A stretch of 64,000 nt of DNA from Stichopus chloronotus (Eukaryota > Echinodermata > Holothuroidea > Aspidochirotida > Stichopodidae). The notes beneath the pieces are model-generated. The model was not told the origin of the DNA, ran no database searches, and saw only the letters and a program-made list of their open reading frames with translations. Made by a program: the position numbers and the translations under genes. Location of the stretch: contig CM037833.1 in NCBI GenBank assembly GCA_021234535.1, positions 24,521,918 to 24,585,917 on the forward strand, in the 5' to 3' direction. Below are positions 1 through 11,000 of the stretch, in pieces. Positions within the stretch are counted from its first letter, which is position 1, and every line of letters starts with the position of its first letter.

Positions 1-195
1 TTTGCATGCTGAAAATGAAACAAACTTTGACTGCAAGTAAAGAAAATACAGCTGCGTGGAATACTCTGTTTAAATCACTCCGTGAGTAGGTAATGAATTA
101 TTGAGATGAGCTAAATGCAATTCACTTAAAAGTTCCACCATTTTATTCAGGTTTGTTTCAGATCTTCCGCTTTTTTTTTTTGTTTCGTATCACAG

Positions 196-936
196 GTCAT
201 TTTGCTTTTTGTTGCTGTTCTTATGGCAATGATGACAAAAATAGGTGAGTCTCGTTACTTGGTAGTAACAAATTTTAAACTGCACATACACTCTCTTGTA
301 AGTTGGGAAGCAAGATTTATTTTGCATTTGTTCAGAATCTGCAAAACAGTCATGTAATTCAATCTTACAAAAGATAGGGGAGACTTCACCCACTTTTACA
401 GAGCACAGGCATCAATAGGATCAATTAAGTTCTTAGCAAAGAATTTTACATTGTTTGGAGATTCTTTTTAATGGAAAATTCAAATTCACATGAGAATACT
501 ATTGTAGGAGTGATCAAGTTAGAATGGGAAAAGAAGATGGAAAAAGATGACCACAAAGGAGATAAAGTAAAACAATGTGATACAGGGGATGTTAAAACAA
601 AGATCATATGCAGGACATCTTTACCGACTGAACCGATGTTTAAAGTGCCAGCATCACCCCATCGTAACAACTGTTCATTAATGTCACATTCCTAATCCTA
701 AAGTCAACTAATTTGAATTATTTCTTAATTGCGATGGAATTTAAAACATTTACATATTTCTGGCACCAAAGAGGGCGTTCTAAAATTTTAAATTCAAGTT
801 AAAGACCTCATATCGTGCACATTATTTGTCCATTTTCTTAATGAATAAATAGCACATGAAAGTGCAAAGTAACAAACTGACGTTTATCGAAAAGTTTGTG
901 CATCGAGATTGTTTGGAGAAGCTGTTAAGACACTTT

Positions 937-1013
<77 letters not shown>

Positions 1014-4000
1014 CGGGTGAAGATGCAAAGACAACCTCACCACTAGCTGGCGTAAAAAGGTTGGATAATGTGAGGAAATATAATTTGTCGCAAAGAACAT
1101 TTTCAGAGAGACATTGAGAAAGTCCAATAGTTTAGTGTGTAAATACCCAAGTAATTGTAAGTGAGATGAAATTGACCTACGGGGGGGGGGGGGGGGCTGA
1201 ACTGTTTCCGCTCAAGAGCATCGAGATGTTTAATTCCAATGAAATAAGAAATTTGGCCATGTGTTGTTTTTGTCTTTCAAAGTTTTTTTTAGGCTCCTAT
1301 TCCCTCCTAAGACATTCCACTTGATTGGTGCTCAGGCCTTATGGTCAAAGGAGGAAAGACAGTTTACATACATTTTACATAATTTTGCTCTTTCTCCCTT
1401 CAGCTCTAATAAGTCAAAAGTGAAAACCTTACAAATTCATGTCTTATAGGTTAGCATGTCTTTTAATCGCGCCATCCAGACATTTTGAGCAAATAAATAG
1501 ATTTCAGGTTTATTATTTTTCTAAAGTAACGACAAAACGTGAAAATTACCATAATGTTGTGGTTGACAGTTTTCCCTCGACCTAAGAGTACTCTTCTTTG
1601 AGCAATCTAATTGAAAGCTTACCAGTGGGGAATATTCAGTAGGGCGAAACCAATGAACTCTATCGGCGTCAAGGCGGTGAACATTTGTTCTTCCTTTGTA
1701 CTTATTGCTCTAGATACTTGAATTTCCCAGCTACAACTTGAGTATTGTGTTTTGATTCATCAGTGATGCATGAAAACTGTACCTTTTCATATTCATTACA
1801 AAGTTTCGAACTACTTGTAATAAGAATCCCAAAATTTTTGACCAGGAATAATAGTTTTCTTGGTGTTATGCCAGTATGCCGGTTTTTTTTTTCCAGAGCT
1901 TTTACTCACATATTTGTTTCTTGAATGACGTTTCCCGTCTTGAACACCCTCGTTTATTCATTCAAAAATTAATAAAAGCAGGATGAAACATTTAATCTTA
2001 TCCTTTTTTTTCTTCACAAGCACGTAATCATTTTAACAAATTTAACCAAAATAATCAAATTTACGTATACACCATAACATATTAAACTTTAGGAACTGAC
2101 TCGAAATGTTTTCGGTAAAAGCAAGAACATTCTGTTGAGTATGGTCATTGGGATGAAACGTGTAATTGCCGGACAATGACGGTAAAATTCAAGAGGAATA
2201 TGTAGAGCAGAAAGAAAAATTGTCGTCCCTTTAATTGACTGGAAGCTTAAGATCATGAGACCCTCCCAGCTGTATCATCTGTTATCATCAGGCATGGTAA
2301 AAATGATATTCATATGTACCGGATAGGTTAAAACTATTATTCGACTTCACTTGTGACTGCCATGTTTTGTAGAGAGAGAATAGATTACCACTTATCAATT
2401 TAAATCAGATTTTCATTCTTGTTTTCATAGTTGAATGCAGTGGAACCGAGGAGGAGCGATATCGTAAGTATCCAGTGTCTTATTTCGTCTTAGAACCCCG
2501 TTGGCTAGCCGTGCCATCAATGCATCGCTTGAGGCAGCTCTAGCTAGTCGATATGACTTCTACTTCCTTTTTCCCCCCTTTTTCAGTCTCTAGAAGAGCA
2601 TTTAGCTTTTGAAATCTTTGTTTACTTTACTCTTGTTCATGTTGTTGATCAACATTCTTTTCATGCTAGTGTGTTACCTTTTATAGAGGTAGTGTCTGTT
2701 AACCTGGGCCTTTCATCAACTGTTTGGGCGATCATAAAGTGTTCTTATCCTTCAAGGTTTATTCTCTGGTATTTTCCTGTCCATGTACTGTTATTTCTCA
2801 CCACGCAATGAGCGTGTATTCTTTTGCTTCCAATAATGTCAGAGGTATTCGCGACAGCAAGAAACGGCGTAAACTGTTTCCCTTTCTACATGTTCATAAA
2901 TACAACATTTTTACAAGAAACGCATTCCATTCCTATAGATATTTCTATTAGGACCAATGAATGGGGAGGGAACGTGTTTATGTCACATGGCTCTTATTGT
3001 AGTAAAGGTGTTGCAATTTTGTTTAATCCTACTACAAGTATTTCGCTGATTGACTTTGTTATTGATACTGATGGCCGATTTGTAATATTAAATGTTAATT
3101 GCAACGACACATTACTCGAATTAATTAATATCTATGGTCATAACGTAGACACTGTTTCACTGTTCTCAAATTTAGAAAGGTATCTTGATAATCACAATTG
3201 GGATGCAATCATTCGGGGAGGGGATTTTAATTTTGTTATGAATTTAGCATTGGACAAGGTAGGGGGTAGAGCGCAAACAAATTTCAATGCCCGAAATAAA
3301 GTCATAAAGATGATGGAGACCTTTGATTTGATTGATATCTGGCGTGAGAGAGCGAAATCCCAATACTAAGCTGTATACTTGGCATTCGAATATTGATACG
3401 TCCATTCATTGTAGGTTGGATTTTTTTTATTATATCCCATCACCTTAAGAATGCAGTGAACGATGTTTCATTTTTACCCCTTTCTGGTTCAGACCATTCA
3501 TGTGTAACGTTAAAAGTTCTATTTAGTAATCGGCGTGGTAAGGGTATTTGGAAATTAAATGTTTCACTTTTAGATGATCCTGATTATATTTGTTCAGTAA
3601 GAGATGCTGTTAAAGAGGTGATGGCTAAAGGTCACAGTTATAACCCAAGTCTGTTATGGGAATCATGTAAAGTTATCATTAGGTCTGTATCAATTGCATA
3701 TTCTAAACGTGTAAGTAGACAGCGACAACTAGATGAAAAGAAATTAATTGAAAGAATCGCATAACTTGAACAACAAAATGCTGTACACTCATATTTAATT
3801 GTAAAAAAGGAGCTTGAAGATTCCAGAACTAAGTTAGATGCTATCTATGATTATAAAGTGAAAGGCATTGTTATAAGATCAAGAGCTCGATGGTCTGAAA
3901 AAGGTGAGAGAAACACAAAATATTTTTTGAATTTGGAGAAACGAAATAAGTCATTCAATTCTATTAGGCAGTTAATTTTTGATAACACTATTGTTGAAAA

Positions 4001-7000
4001 TCTTGATATTATTTTAGAATCCATTAAGAGTTACTATGAGTGTCTTTACACTAAAGACAGTGACGTTTGTTCGAGTGACTTTTTCATTAACCTGGATATT
4101 TTACATTCCAAAATTTCTGCAGAGCAAGCCCGGAGCTGCGAAGGGCTCCTTACTCTTGAAGAATGTAGTCGCTCTTTATTTTCAATGCCTCTTAACAAGT
4201 CTCCTGGCTCGGATGGAATCCCCGTTGAATTTTACCGTGTATTTTTGGGACGATGTTGGTTCACTCGTTGTCAATTCCTTTAACTATGCCTTTCAAAAAG
4301 GACACATTTCTGATGAGCAAGGTAGAGCTTGCCTAACACTCATTCCAAAAGAGAATAAAGATAACCGTTACATAAAGAATTGGCGCCCTATAGCTCTACT
4401 CAACACAGACTGTAAAATTGTTGCTAAGTGTCTGGCTACGCGTATGAAGAATGTTCTCACAGACTTAATAGATCCTGAGCAAACGGTTTCCTAAAAGGGC
4501 GCTGTATAGGTGAAAATGTTAGATTAATCCTTGACCTTATTAACTACTGTAATGATCATGATATCCCTGGGGCACTTATTTTCCTTGACTACGAGAAAGC
4601 GTTCGACCGACTCGATTGGGGCTTCATCCAAAAGTCCCTTGATTATTTCAATTTTGGAAGTGATTTTAGAATGTGGGTTAGAACGCTGTGTAGGAACATT
4701 TGATCATGTGTTTTAAACAATGGTTTCCTTACAGACTATTTCAGGATTTCAAGGGGTGTGCGTCAAGGATGCCCCCTTAGTCCTTATCTTTTTATTACTT
4801 GTTCTGAAATTTTCACTGCTATGATCAAGTAAAGTCTTCATATTAATGGAATTGTTATCTCCAATTCGGTTTTTAAAATTTCTACCTATGCAGATGACAC
4901 AGTTGTTATAACAGATGGGTCATTGGGTGATATTACAGAAACAGTGAATATTTTAGAAAATTTCTGTAAAGCGTATGGTTTAAATGTAAATTTGGACAAA
5001 TCTTGTCTTCTCCCTCTAGGCCCCTTTTCTCAAATCCATCGCCCCATTTTCAAAATTTTGACTTTGTTATTAGTGATGTACCTGTCAGGTATTTAGGTAT
5101 TTCATTTACGCACCATCACGATGATTTCTTTAAGCTGAATTATCTCCCGAAGTTATCACGAATTAAAAGTATCATTAACCTCTGGTCTTCCCGAGACCTA
5201 ACTCAAATTGGAAAAATTGTTCTTATTAAAAGTTTTCTCATCTCACAACTAGTCTATTTTTTCTCCGTTTTGCCAAATCCAAGTGATCAGTATTTAGGAT
5301 TTAGAGAACCTTTTCTATAGATTTATCTGGTCTAATAAACCTGACAAAGTTAAAAGAAATGTTTTAATCAATAGCAAATCCAAAGGAGGTTTAAATATGA
5401 TTGACATACGGTCGTTTGCTACAAGCTTAAAATGCAAGTGGGTGAAGTTATATCTCGATGATAACAACAGCTTGTGGAAGATTTTGTTTGATGCAGAACT
5501 CACAAAATATGGTAAGGGCTTTTTATTTGAATGCAATCTTTCCAAAAATGATCTTTATATTTCGAATATCTTCATTCGTGATGTCTGCTTTGCATGGTTT
5601 GACTTTAATTTTAGATCTCCCAATAGTAACTTCTGTAGAAACCAGAGCGTATTGAATAACTCTTTTATTAAAATTGATAATCAGCCTATATTTTTAAGCA
5701 TTCTTAAACGTAACGATGCTTTCAGAGTGCGTCATTTTTTCGATAATGATGGAAACGCTTTAGATTATAATACCTTTTGTGTGAAATTTGGTATTAATCA
5801 TTTTCCTTTCACTTCATTTTTTTGGCACCATATCCAAGTTCATGGAAAGACAGTTTAAATTGTGTTAACATTCAAAATGAAAATGAGCAACGACTTACTA
5901 AAGCCATTACATCGCAAAGATCACGAAATATGTATACAATTGTTTAGTTAAGAAAAAATCACAAGTTTCAAAGGCGATCTCCAAATGGCATCAAATAGAT
6001 AACAAGGTATATGAATGGAATAAAATTTTTGTGTTACCTTATTTTGCTGTAAGAGATACGAAGATACATTATTTTCAGTTCCGTTTCTTGCAAAGAATAC
6101 TTGGTGTAAATAATTTTCTATTTAGAATTAAGGTAAAAGAAAGCCCACTTTGTTCTTTTTGTTATGATAGCAATGAGACAGTAGATCATCTTTTTTGGGA
6201 TTGTGTTCGTGTTATGAATTTTTGGTTAGAGTCGGATAACCTATGCTTAAAGCGCAGGTTTGAATTGGAGTTTGGTTTTTTGGAAGATGCCACACATCCT
6301 ATTAATTTTTTCATTTTACATGGAAAGTACTTCATATTTAATTTCAAATTAAATAATATTATCCCAGATGCAACTGCTTTCTCCTATAAACTTAAATATT
6401 ACCTCAGCATCGAATATTATATTTTAAGCAAAGCTAATAATGAAACTCGTAAGACACTTTTAAAAGAACTCTTTATTTCGTGATATGTTAATGCTATATA
6501 TGTTGTTTTCTTGTTAAGAATGATCTGATTATATTTACTTGTACATAACTTTTGAATTGAATGAATGCTCAATAAATGAGATTGAAAAAAAAAGTATCCA
6601 GTGTGAAGTGAAGTGAAGATAAGTGCACCATCAAATGTACAGAATTTCGATTTGGGGGAATCAGATCGAGGACCAGCTTACCTACGAGATAACATTGTGC
6701 TTCAATGTAGTGAAGGGCAGTTAGTATAGAGGCTGAGTGTATCCAACACACTAGGATACTATTGCATATTATTTTTTAACTACTCGTAAACTACCGTGTG
6801 AACATCCATTTCAGTGTCTACGTGATCACGCTTAAGCTCTGAAACAAATATCCGATATCTCACCAATTGCTGAACAAAAATGCTAACAACAGACGATCCG
6901 AATAAATAGTAGAGTAAGACCACAAATACATGGGGTCATTATTTATTTCTCTACCGCCGGTATATCTCAGAACACTGACAAGTAGTGTATGTACAAAACA

Positions 7001-7188
7001 AAAACCAAGAAAAAAATACATGTAAGTCAAAGAGGTTTTGCTAAGAGTAAGTTCCATATCATTCTCTGTGGAATTAAACTTTTAATTAGGTAAATAATAT
7101 GTTTGCTATAGAGATAAATAAATCTTTCGTTTTGTTTTCAGTTCCAGCCTGTATTTTTACTGGAACTTGTGGTGAAGGCAAAAAGTAG
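196..7188 (+). CDS. Copy 1: small secreted cysteine-containing peptide, short form (exon 1 outside window)
   Basis: Partial gene; exon 1 should lie left of the window. Exons by splice sites and comparison with copy 3: exon 2 196-244, exon 3 2431-2463, exon 4 7142-7191 with TAG at 7186-7188. Introns 2 and 3 are phase 1. Exon 2 codes for a hydrophobic signal-peptide core ([13 protein letters not shown]). Exon 3 gives a short acidic segment with one cysteine ([10 protein letters not shown]). Exon 4 gives a C-x5-C loop (CIFTGTC) and ends GEGKK. The in-window part is 42 residues; six more are expected from exon 1. It is nearly identical to copy 3, with a few mostly replacement differences. Intron 3 carries a 4.1 kb LINE just inside the splice donor. 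Family unrecognised. The exon structure is well supported by the other copies; expression is not shown. Confidence 0.75.
937..1014 (+). repeat. (AAC)26 microsatellite in copy 1 intron 2
   Basis: There are 26 uninterrupted AAC units. The same place in copy 3 (24527-24547) has seven. The minus-strand poly-leucine reading frame here is an artefact of this repeat. Confidence 0.97.
1181..1196 (+). repeat. G16 homopolymer in copy 1 intron 2
   Basis: A run of 16 G. The matching site in copy 3 near 24720 has a shorter G run after TT. It is a G-quadruplex-prone and assembly-error-prone tract. Confidence 0.9.
2479..6591 (+). mobile_element. Tx1/L1-like non-LTR retrotransposon (LINE), degenerate, inserted in copy 1 intron 3
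   Basis: The element is flanked by a 13-bp target-site duplication, AAGTATCCAGTGT, at 2466-2478 and 6592-6604. Copy 3 shows the empty site near 25620. It ends with AATAAA (6571-6576) and a short A tail, as expected for target-primed reverse transcription. It encodes an AP-type endonuclease followed by a reverse transcriptase in broken frames. No ORF1 is visible in the 330 bases before the endonuclease, so it is probably 5'-truncated. The Tx1/L1 assignment rests on recalled motif style ([22 protein letters not shown]-terminal CSFC..HLFWDC) and needs a phylogeny. Confidence 0.9.
2808..6483 (+). pseudogene. LINE ORF2 remnant: endonuclease plus reverse transcriptase
   Basis: Starting near the ATG at 2808, the endonuclease domain runs to about 3520. 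It shows FLQETHS (catalytic Glu region), GGDFN and GSDHS. A linker follows, then the reverse transcriptase from about 4290 to 5000, with [24 protein letters not shown] (motif A), [13 protein letters not shown] and TYADDT (motif C). A C-terminal region to 6483 contains a cysteine-histidine motif, CSFC..HLFWDC, typical of Tx1/L1-type ORF2. Several in-frame stops (for example at 3367 and 3762) and frameshifts near 2890, 4250, 4494 and 5300 show that it cannot make the full protein. I have not attempted to restore it. Confidence 0.88.
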
Positions 7189-7747
7189 TGGGTAAGTAAT
7201 ATAGAAACGCTCAAGTGTATGAAGGTGTATCATGTATGAATGAGGTAGGTTATTCATGTAGAAATATGTTTGGGCCATTGTAGTCAGACTTCTTCATCAG
7301 TGGATTTGTACAGGATAAATATACAGTCATTCTTTTAACTAAAGATAGATTGACTTTTATGACGGGTTAATCTCCCAATGTTGAACAATGGCCTTATGTT
7401 TTCCTACATGACATTTCTTTTCGTTCTTCTGTTTGTAAAGAGCATCATTGTCTATCACTTCCGACAGCCATCTGTTTTCTTTTTTAACAAGAAACTCGAT
7501 ATGTTGTATTATTGTACTAGTAGTAAATTATCTCAATATAAAATATTCCAACTCTAGTTTGTACAATGTGTTTGTATTTCGGTCTTAACTTTCAGCTCAA
7601 AGTTCGTTGTAAAAAATCTATTCCAAAAGGATCCTGGAATTTGTCTTGGAATTATTTAATCTATTTACTATTATTTTAAAATATTTTCTTTTTCTCTCTA
7701 TTGTTTTCTCCTCTGTCTCCATCTCCCCCCCCCCCTCTCTCTCCTAG

Positions 7748-7880
7748 CTCAATCCGGATCTCAGTGACGAGTAAACCAACACGCTTCAGTGGTGGAATGA
7801 ATTCTTGGGAAAAGGTGACTGGTGCTTTGAGTAATATGCCTTAAGATTGAAGAAAACATATCAGAAAATATATATTGTGT
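7748..7880 (+). other. Copy 1 exon 5, 3' untranslated
   Basis: An acceptor (ctcctag) is followed by sequence conserved in all copies (CTCAATCC..CAGTGACGAG, then TGGTGGAATGAATTC). The donor after exon 4 is at 7192, three bases past the stop, so this exon is wholly untranslated. The 3' end is approximate; I see no clear AATAAA, only AATATA-like sequence. Confidence 0.6.
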
Positions 7881-7959
7881 TTTGTTTTATTTCTTGTTCT
7901 TAAATTTAGCGGTCAGATTTCTCTGAACCACGTACAAAGATTAACAGTAACTAACAAAC

Positions 7960-8524
7960 ATGGATAAGGAAACAAATCAATGACGATATCCTGTCATAAA
8001 GACAAAAGAGTTGAAAACGAAGGAAGGCTTTGATTCTAATCTTTATTTGTTATAGCTGTTGCATCATTGCAATACAAATTATTAGCTTGTAATAACTATC
8101 AGCTCAGTATCTCACTGTTATTTCATTTTATCATTATGTAAAGAGAAATCGCCTTTTCTCCTTTCATTATTCAAATTAAAGTCCCTGTCACATGGAGAGT
8201 ACACAATGAATACGTTGAAGATCATGCCATTTAACGAACACCAAAATACGTTAATTGTAAATGTCAACTTCGAAATTATTTATAATCTATAGACAATATT
8301 ACATCAACACGTATCTTGAGTCTTTGGTTCCACCAGAATACAAAATGTCCCATCAGTCAGAATCCAAACAGTTTACCACTTACTTCTTCCAAACACACAT
8401 TTCTCTTAATTGCAAACTCAACCCTCCTTTTCCCCACAATAAAACACACACACCCCACTAGACGAGAATCATAAGGTTAAGTACCTCACACCGACCTTCA
8501 GCCATTATTCTTCAACGTCTAGTC
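7960..8524 (+). repeat. 3' flank of array unit 1, duplicated at about 27000-27583
   Basis: After exon 5 this sequence stays close to the DNA after copy 3 until about 8524, where the match stops abruptly (partner stops near 27583). The duplicated block therefore runs from about position 30 to 8524 here and from 23612 to 27583 in unit 3, apart from the LINE and two deletions in unit 3. There is no coding potential. Confidence 0.8.
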
Positions 8525-8739
8525 TGAATGGCGTCAGAAAAGAATGCTAATTAATATGTACCCAAGCAGACGATAGTTGGAACGAGGGTATTGCTTTAAG
8601 TATCAATTAGGATATAATTACTAGTTTTGACTTTAGGTTCAGAAAGATCGAGATTACAATGTCCAAGTTTGATTAGACTAAGATTATTTGGGTGCTCAAT
8701 TAATATAAACTTAAATAACAAGGCTTAATTAATAAAAGG

Positions 8740-8895
8740 ATTTTAAATGGTAACTCAGTGGTAACAGCTTGGATCTCACACCGCATGCGACCACAGTACT
8801 AGGATGGTTGGATACAACGTTGACGAGAGTGGAATTAGCGATTACTGTGGACTGATCGTGACGATGGTCAATAAAGAAAGAAATAAAGAAAGTCG
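8740..8895 (+). mobile_element. Possible tRNA-derived SINE fragment
   Basis: An A-box-like string (AACTCAGTGGTAACA, from about 8752) is followed about 45 bases later by a B-box-like GGTTGGATACA (about 8805). An A-rich AATAAAGAAAG tail and an AT microsatellite follow. The layout fits a decayed tRNA-derived SINE, but both boxes are imperfect and no second copy is seen in the window. Confidence 0.3.
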
Positions 8896-8899
8896 CAGA

Positions 8900-8938
8900 A
8901 TATATATATATATATATATAAATATATATATATATATT
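8900..8938 (+). repeat. AT microsatellite
   Basis: Alternating A and T with one AAA interruption, directly after the SINE-like sequence. Confidence 0.9.
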
Positions 8939-8939
8939 G

Positions 8940-10085
8940 ACAACAGTAATGAACCTACACAGACTGAGTGTACGCTGCAGTATAAACTGAAATAAAAGTA
9001 TTATAGCAGTAAACATTATTATATGCGGAAGAAAATTTTCTCACTTATGTTCTAAGAAATAAACAAATTAAGCAGAAATTAAGAAGGCCACAGAGACGGA
9101 GAAGGGCCATTTCCTGCAATCTGAAAGTTACTATTATTATTATCTTTGTTATTTTATTATTTTTGTTCTGCCGTACGCTACCCAAGTCTATGTACAGAGA
9201 AAGTCTGCAACCTTAATGGAGACATTATTTCCCCCATTTCAATCCTTTGCTCAAAAGTATACGTACACTTCTAGGAGGGGAACGTCGAGTCTGAGGTCTA
9301 CTGCTGTAGCTCTGCTTTCTTTTTGATAAAACTAAAACTTACCCTCAGTTGTGGCTAAACTGTACAATACATGAGGTGAGGGGGTTACGAACTGTGGATA
9401 TAACTAATATGCACAACCTTAAAAAATGCATTTTCAATTTTGGTGTCGAATGCAAATTGACCACAAATGTCAGGGTTAGTCTTATTGCACCTATGCAGCT
9501 GCACCTGTTTTACCATTCTGATTTGCAAGGAACAGAATCTTCCTATTTACCCCTGTAAGAGGTTCCCCAGCTAGCCCCAGCCGGGGTCCTATGTCGGACC
9601 CTGACATCACGTATAGAATTGATGGCACGCAAGTTCGCGTGCTCGTTATAGCTGGGTACACCCGCTAGCGGGAAACCACAACATTTTCAACCGTGTTTCA
9701 AGGGAAATGGAGCATGGTTTTCCAACAGAAAGAAGGGGTGAAGGGGGGATAGTATTTTCAGCTGCAACATTTTCCAAGTGCTTAATATAAAAGACGATGC
9801 ATAACTCAATTATGTGACTTTCATATGACGTATTATCTCAAGCCATCTGATTTTTTTTTTTTTTCATAGATGGAGTTTCCTACTGATTAAGAAATTGCAG
9901 ACATAAGATCCCTATTTGAAGGCTGACTACATGCATCTTAGAACATACGGAAATTACCATTTCCGGCCGTCGGGGGGGGGGGGGGTTGCAAGCCCAAACT
10001 TTTCTCGCACGCCTCGCGCCAACCGATGTGAATCAATTTTGAGTGAATCATTCTGACAGAAGACCTTAAGTGCAAGTAATTGCAC
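8940..10085. other. Non-coding stretch, no gene seen
   Basis: Only short frames lacking domain features are present. Near 9560-9680 a slightly GC-richer patch with small inverted repeats is visible, and a G run lies near 9973. I cannot assign a feature. Confidence 0.5.
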
Positions 10086-10570
10086 GCCCCCCCTAAAAAA
10101 AAGAAGAAAAAAAGCGGATCCTTTGGTGGACTGGGGGAACCGTGAGAGAAAAAACATTAATGAAAAGAAGAAAGAAAAAAGAAATTGTCATCTGTCAAGT
10201 CAACATTAATGAAGGAAAAACTAAAATTGTGACGTCATTCCGTAAGATGACGAGAAAGGTATATTTTGTTTTTGCTTTTTATTTTTGTATTTTGTTTAAA
10301 TTATCATAGCAGTGGCCACGACGATCTTACTCCGTGCATATGGCCTATGCTCCACTTTGGTTCAGTGATATTTCAGTTAATTAAGGTGGACGAGGACGAA
10401 AGGAGAACTGAGGTTAAATCTTCTTTCAATGTATACATGCAGAAGCCATACGTAAATGAGTGTGTAACTCATTGAGATCATTAAATACTTCAAGCAGGGA
10501 GTTGTTTTGGCAGCTAATTAGGGAGCTAGAAAATTAGAGACATGTTGCCATGCTGATATTTGTATCAATA
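10086..10570 (+). repeat. Dispersed repeat, copy A (partner 15455-15890)
   Basis: Shared, diverged blocks with the partner include CGGATCCT, GAAATTGTCAT, a TTTAAA.TATCATAG stretch, AAGGTGGACG.GG.CGAAAG, GTTAAATCTTCTTTC and CTTCAAGCAGG. Same orientation, about 5.3 kb apart. No protein is coded. It is probably an old interspersed element. Confidence 0.7.
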
Positions 10571-10939
10571 TGTCTTTTGTGATCAAAAATTACTAGATAC
10601 GGACAATTTTCCCTGTTTTAGAGTGCTAGTCCGTCCGGACACGAAATACTGTTCACAATTACTGGACAATTACAATTACTGGACACAATTCCACCGGACA
10701 CCGTACTGACGTAATACGGACACGTTCTCCGTGAATTATGTCCTCAGTGCAACCCGAACACTATCTCCTATCACACCGATTATATACAGACAATTATAGG
10801 CTCTGGTGTAGAATGCGGGGAGTGAGAGGCTCAAGTAACCTACGTACGCATAAATCCCAGGGATTTTCCAAGGGGGCGATTTACTGTGTCACCGTGCAGT
10901 CATACTCAAGGGGCCATTGGTAGTGTAAACGCGGAAGAG

Positions 10940-11000
10940 ACCAAGTGTTTCGGACCCCGCGATTGACCAGGATCGCGGGAGGATCAGACCAGTGCTTGGT
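10940..11000 (+). other. Imperfect inverted repeat with perfect 8-bp core stem
   Basis: CCCGCGAT at 10956-10963 and ATCGCGGG at 10972-10979 are separated by eight bases. An outer ACCAAG (10940-10945) pairs with CTTGGT (10995-11000). An A-rich tract follows at about 11245, so the block might be the structured head of a short retroelement. This is inference. Confidence 0.4.

Noticed and set aside
822..1127. 101-codon minus-strand frame rich in leucine
   Set aside because: It is the antisense reading of the (AAC)26 microsatellite in an intron. The matching frame in copy 3 is disrupted and differs in length.
5315..5545. Minus-strand open frame inside the LINE
   Set aside because: Antisense shadow of the ORF2 C-terminal region.
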